From the NCBI GenBank assembly GCA_023131215.1, contig JAGLZV010000161.1:1-5668 (forward strand): a DNA stretch of 5,668 nt. The letters are read 5' to 3'. Positions within the stretch are counted from its first letter, which is position 1; every line of letters starts with the position of its first letter. Made by a program: the position numbers and the translations under genes. The DNA comes from Candidatus Methanophagales archaeon. Lineage in GTDB: Archaea; Halobacteriota; Syntropharchaeia; Alkanophagales; Methanospirareceae. Under the pieces are notes generated by a model. That model saw only the letters and a program-made list of their open reading frames with translations, did not search any database and was not told the origin of the DNA. Of the stretch, positions 4,553 to 5,668 are shown one piece after another.

Positions 4553-5422
4553 CTAATAGCCCAGTTCAACCAAATTTGATTTTTTACGGTAGTACTCATG
4601 CAATTCTCTACCCCACGAAAGAGCTTTTTCATCATCACTTATCAGGGCTCTATTATAGTCGTATAGCCCATTGCCCTTACCATTACCATTACCAGCGAAC
4701 AACCCGAGATAGAAAACAGTGTCAGTAAGAGTAAGGGCTATTTTTATATCGTCATCTATATTCATCGCGAATAGCGTGAAGTTAGGCTCGCGTAAAAATT
4801 TTTTAAACGCTTCTTCTGTTTCAACCACTCCTTCTATACTCCCTAATACTTCATTCGTTACTATTAGCTCTACGTCAATCCTCTTTCTTTTCACCAGTTC
4901 TTCGATTATTGTTAAATACTCTAAATTAAAAATGGGATAAATGCCTTTCACCGCGTTAGCATCTTCAAGTACTTGAGTGAGGGTCGTATGCGATTTAAAA
5001 ATTTCTGTTGGCGTATCCGTTAGTAGTATAGAATTATTCAAATCCCCAATCTTCTCAAGCAACTGTAGGGGAATATCGCTGAGGTCGTGTTCAAGCCAGA
5101 ATGTTTCGTGTTTTTTCAATACTTCAGTCGCATTGACAAAATCTACCAATTTTAATGCGATGACCTCTCCGATGGTTGTCAATGCATAAGCGCGGTCCGC
5201 ATCTTGAAAAATGAGATTGCCCTTTTCAAGTTCTCTTAATGCGTGTATAGCGGTTGTAGAACTTACTTCCAGCTCATCTCGTAATTCGCTTAGCGGTTTC
5301 TTACCACCTTTCAAACTGACCATGATATCGATTCGCAGATTAGAGCATGCCGCGAGACGAAGCGTATTTTGCCTGTGCCGCAGCTTGTTTTCTTTATCTC
5401 TATCTCTACCTGACTTCATCAT
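4553..5422 (-). CDS. FilR1-type winged-helix transcription regulator
   Basis: A 289-residue protein with two domains. Residues about 28-95 form a winged helix-turn-helix (SLKGGKKPLSELRDELEVSS as the second and turn region, TTAIHALRELEKGNLI as the recognition helix and wing). Residues about 110-280 match the FilR1 middle domain common in methanogens and relatives: HDLSDIPLQLLEKIGDL (112-128), VELIVT (184-189), FAMNIDDDIKIALTLTDTVF (218-237), and the closing LYDYNRALISDDEKALSWGRELHEYYRKKS. Such proteins are related to FilR1, linked to filament formation and methane-pathway control in Methanothrix, and are usually local regulators; the ligand here is unknown. GGGGAG (5436-5431) lies eight bases before the ATG at 5422; a second ATG follows directly. 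Residues 244-252 contain an unusual Asn-Gly repeat. The gene diverges from a probable secreted-protein gene, a likely target, and it may also respond to the nearby pilin locus. Confidence 0.9.
   Translation of the reverse strand: MMKSGRDRDKENKLRHRQNTLRLAACSNLRIDIMVSLKGGKKPLSELRDELEVSSTTAIHALRELEKGNLIFQDADRAYALTTIGEVIALKLVDFVNATEVLKKHETFWLEHDLSDIPLQLLEKIGDLNNSILLTDTPTEIFKSHTTLTQVLEDANAVKGIYPIFNLEYLTIIEELVKRKRIDVELIVTNEVLGSIEGVVETEEAFKKFLREPNFTLFAMNIDDDIKIALTLTDTVFYLGLFAGNGNGKGNGLYDYNRALISDDEKALSWGRELHEYYRKKSNLVELGY
4671..4694 (-). repeat. Hexanucleotide tandem repeat inside the FilR1-type gene
   Basis: TTACCA occurs three times perfectly (4677-4694), preceded by a degenerate TTGCCC unit (4671-4676). 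On the coding strand it encodes GNGNGKGNG (residues 244-252) between the LGLF strand and LYDYN. The unit length is a multiple of three, so copy changes would lengthen or shorten the loop without breaking the frame. Confidence 0.85.
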
Positions 5423-5430
5423 TACTTCTT

Positions 5431-5487
5431 CTCCCCGACACCACTATCCTTTATTTTACATAAATACCTCTTATTATAATATAGTTA
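5431..5487 (-). promoter_or_regulatory. Promoter and ribosome site of the FilR1-type gene
   Basis: Minus-strand TATA candidates are CTATATTATAATAAG (5485-5471) and TATTTATG (5466-5459). The first would start transcription near 5453, giving a leader of about 30 bases that includes GGGGAG (5436-5431), eight bases before the ATG. The first candidate is therefore the better fit. Confidence 0.5.
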
Positions 5488-5553
5488 AAGGAATTTTATA
5501 AATCGCCGACTCCTGTTTTAGCAATGTTGCTTAAATTGGGTTATATTTCAATT

Positions 5554-5600
5554 CGTTCACTATATAAGCGGCTTTTCCGTTCACTATTTAATAGGAGGTG
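5554..5600 (+). promoter_or_regulatory. TATA box, paired decamers and ribosome site for the rightmost gene
   Basis: CTATATAAG (5560-5568) is a good archaeal TATA box. It predicts transcription from about 5590, just before a strong AGGAGGTG (5593-5600) that stands 12 bases before the ATG at 5613. The decamer CGTTCACTAT occurs twice (5554-5563 and 5578-5587), once over the TATA box and once next to the predicted start. A regulator bound there would block or recruit initiation; the divergent FilR1-type protein is the obvious candidate. Confidence 0.6.
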
Positions 5601-5612
5601 AAAAAAGGAAAA

Positions 5613-5668
5613 ATGAATAAAACAAAAATTTTGGCGATGGGAATGGCACTAGTGTCTCCACAATTTAA
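5613..5668 (+). CDS. N-terminus of a probable secreted or membrane protein (cut by window end)
   Basis: Only 18 codons are visible: MNKTKILAMGMALVSPQF. Two Lys residues precede a hydrophobic stretch (ILAMGMALVS), as at the beginning of a signal peptide or first membrane helix. The strong AGGAGGTG 12 bases upstream and the TATA box at 5560-5568 support this as a real, well expressed gene. Nothing can be said about its function. It is divergent from the FilR1-type regulator. Confidence 0.6.
   Translation, partial: MNKTKILAMGMALVSPQF

Noticed and set aside
4305..5501. Several plus-strand open frames opposite the regulator and antitoxin genes
   Set aside because: They are shadows of well supported minus-strand genes and show Ser/Phe/Leu-rich compositions typical of antisense frames.

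Overview
The window looks like a piece of an archaeal chromosome, most likely from a methanogen or an anaerobic methane oxidiser of the Euryarchaeota (Methanosarcinales, Syntropharchaeia or ANME-1 type). The evidence is a FilR1-type winged-helix regulator, two pilin-like proteins of the DUF7289 kind and one shorter pilin-like protein, all with archaeal class III signal peptides, an archaeal-style VapB antitoxin, and TATA-type promoters of the TTTATATA form. Genus and species cannot be fixed from this sequence.

Layout. Positions 1-361 hold no intact gene, only hairpins and the first copy of a ~130 bp dispersed repeat. A vapB antitoxin gene (minus) follows, with only the last ~59 codons of its vapC toxin left behind it. 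A divergent region rich in palindromes (802-1025) leads to a small pilin-like gene (1026-1490, plus). Repeat copy 2 starts inside that gene's stop codon and runs to just before a tandem pair of closely related DUF7289 pilin-like genes (1641-2408 and 2504-3283). Two bases after the second one begins a badly decayed fragment of a nucleotide-sugar dehydrogenase gene (3286-3692), and repeat copy 3 starts inside its last stop codon. From there three genes read leftward: a TumE-like toxin (3868-4206), its overlapping upstream antitoxin (4196-4483), and a FilR1-type regulator (4553-5422). A divergent promoter region separates these from the first 18 codons of a probable secreted or membrane protein cut by the window end.

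Together this reads as an accessory cell-surface locus. It has three pilin-like surface proteins, two of them mosaic paralogs rich in N-glycosylation sequons, and a dead gene for sugar-nucleotide biosynthesis. Around these are one intact and one broken toxin-antitoxin module, a transcription regulator next to a secreted protein, and a repeat family that marks the joints between the modules. The most unusual points are the repeat (decamer-built arms, a built-in TATA box, two copies supplying stop codons), the mosaic pilin pair, and the two gene ruins. I found no CRISPR array, tRNA, rRNA or transposase.
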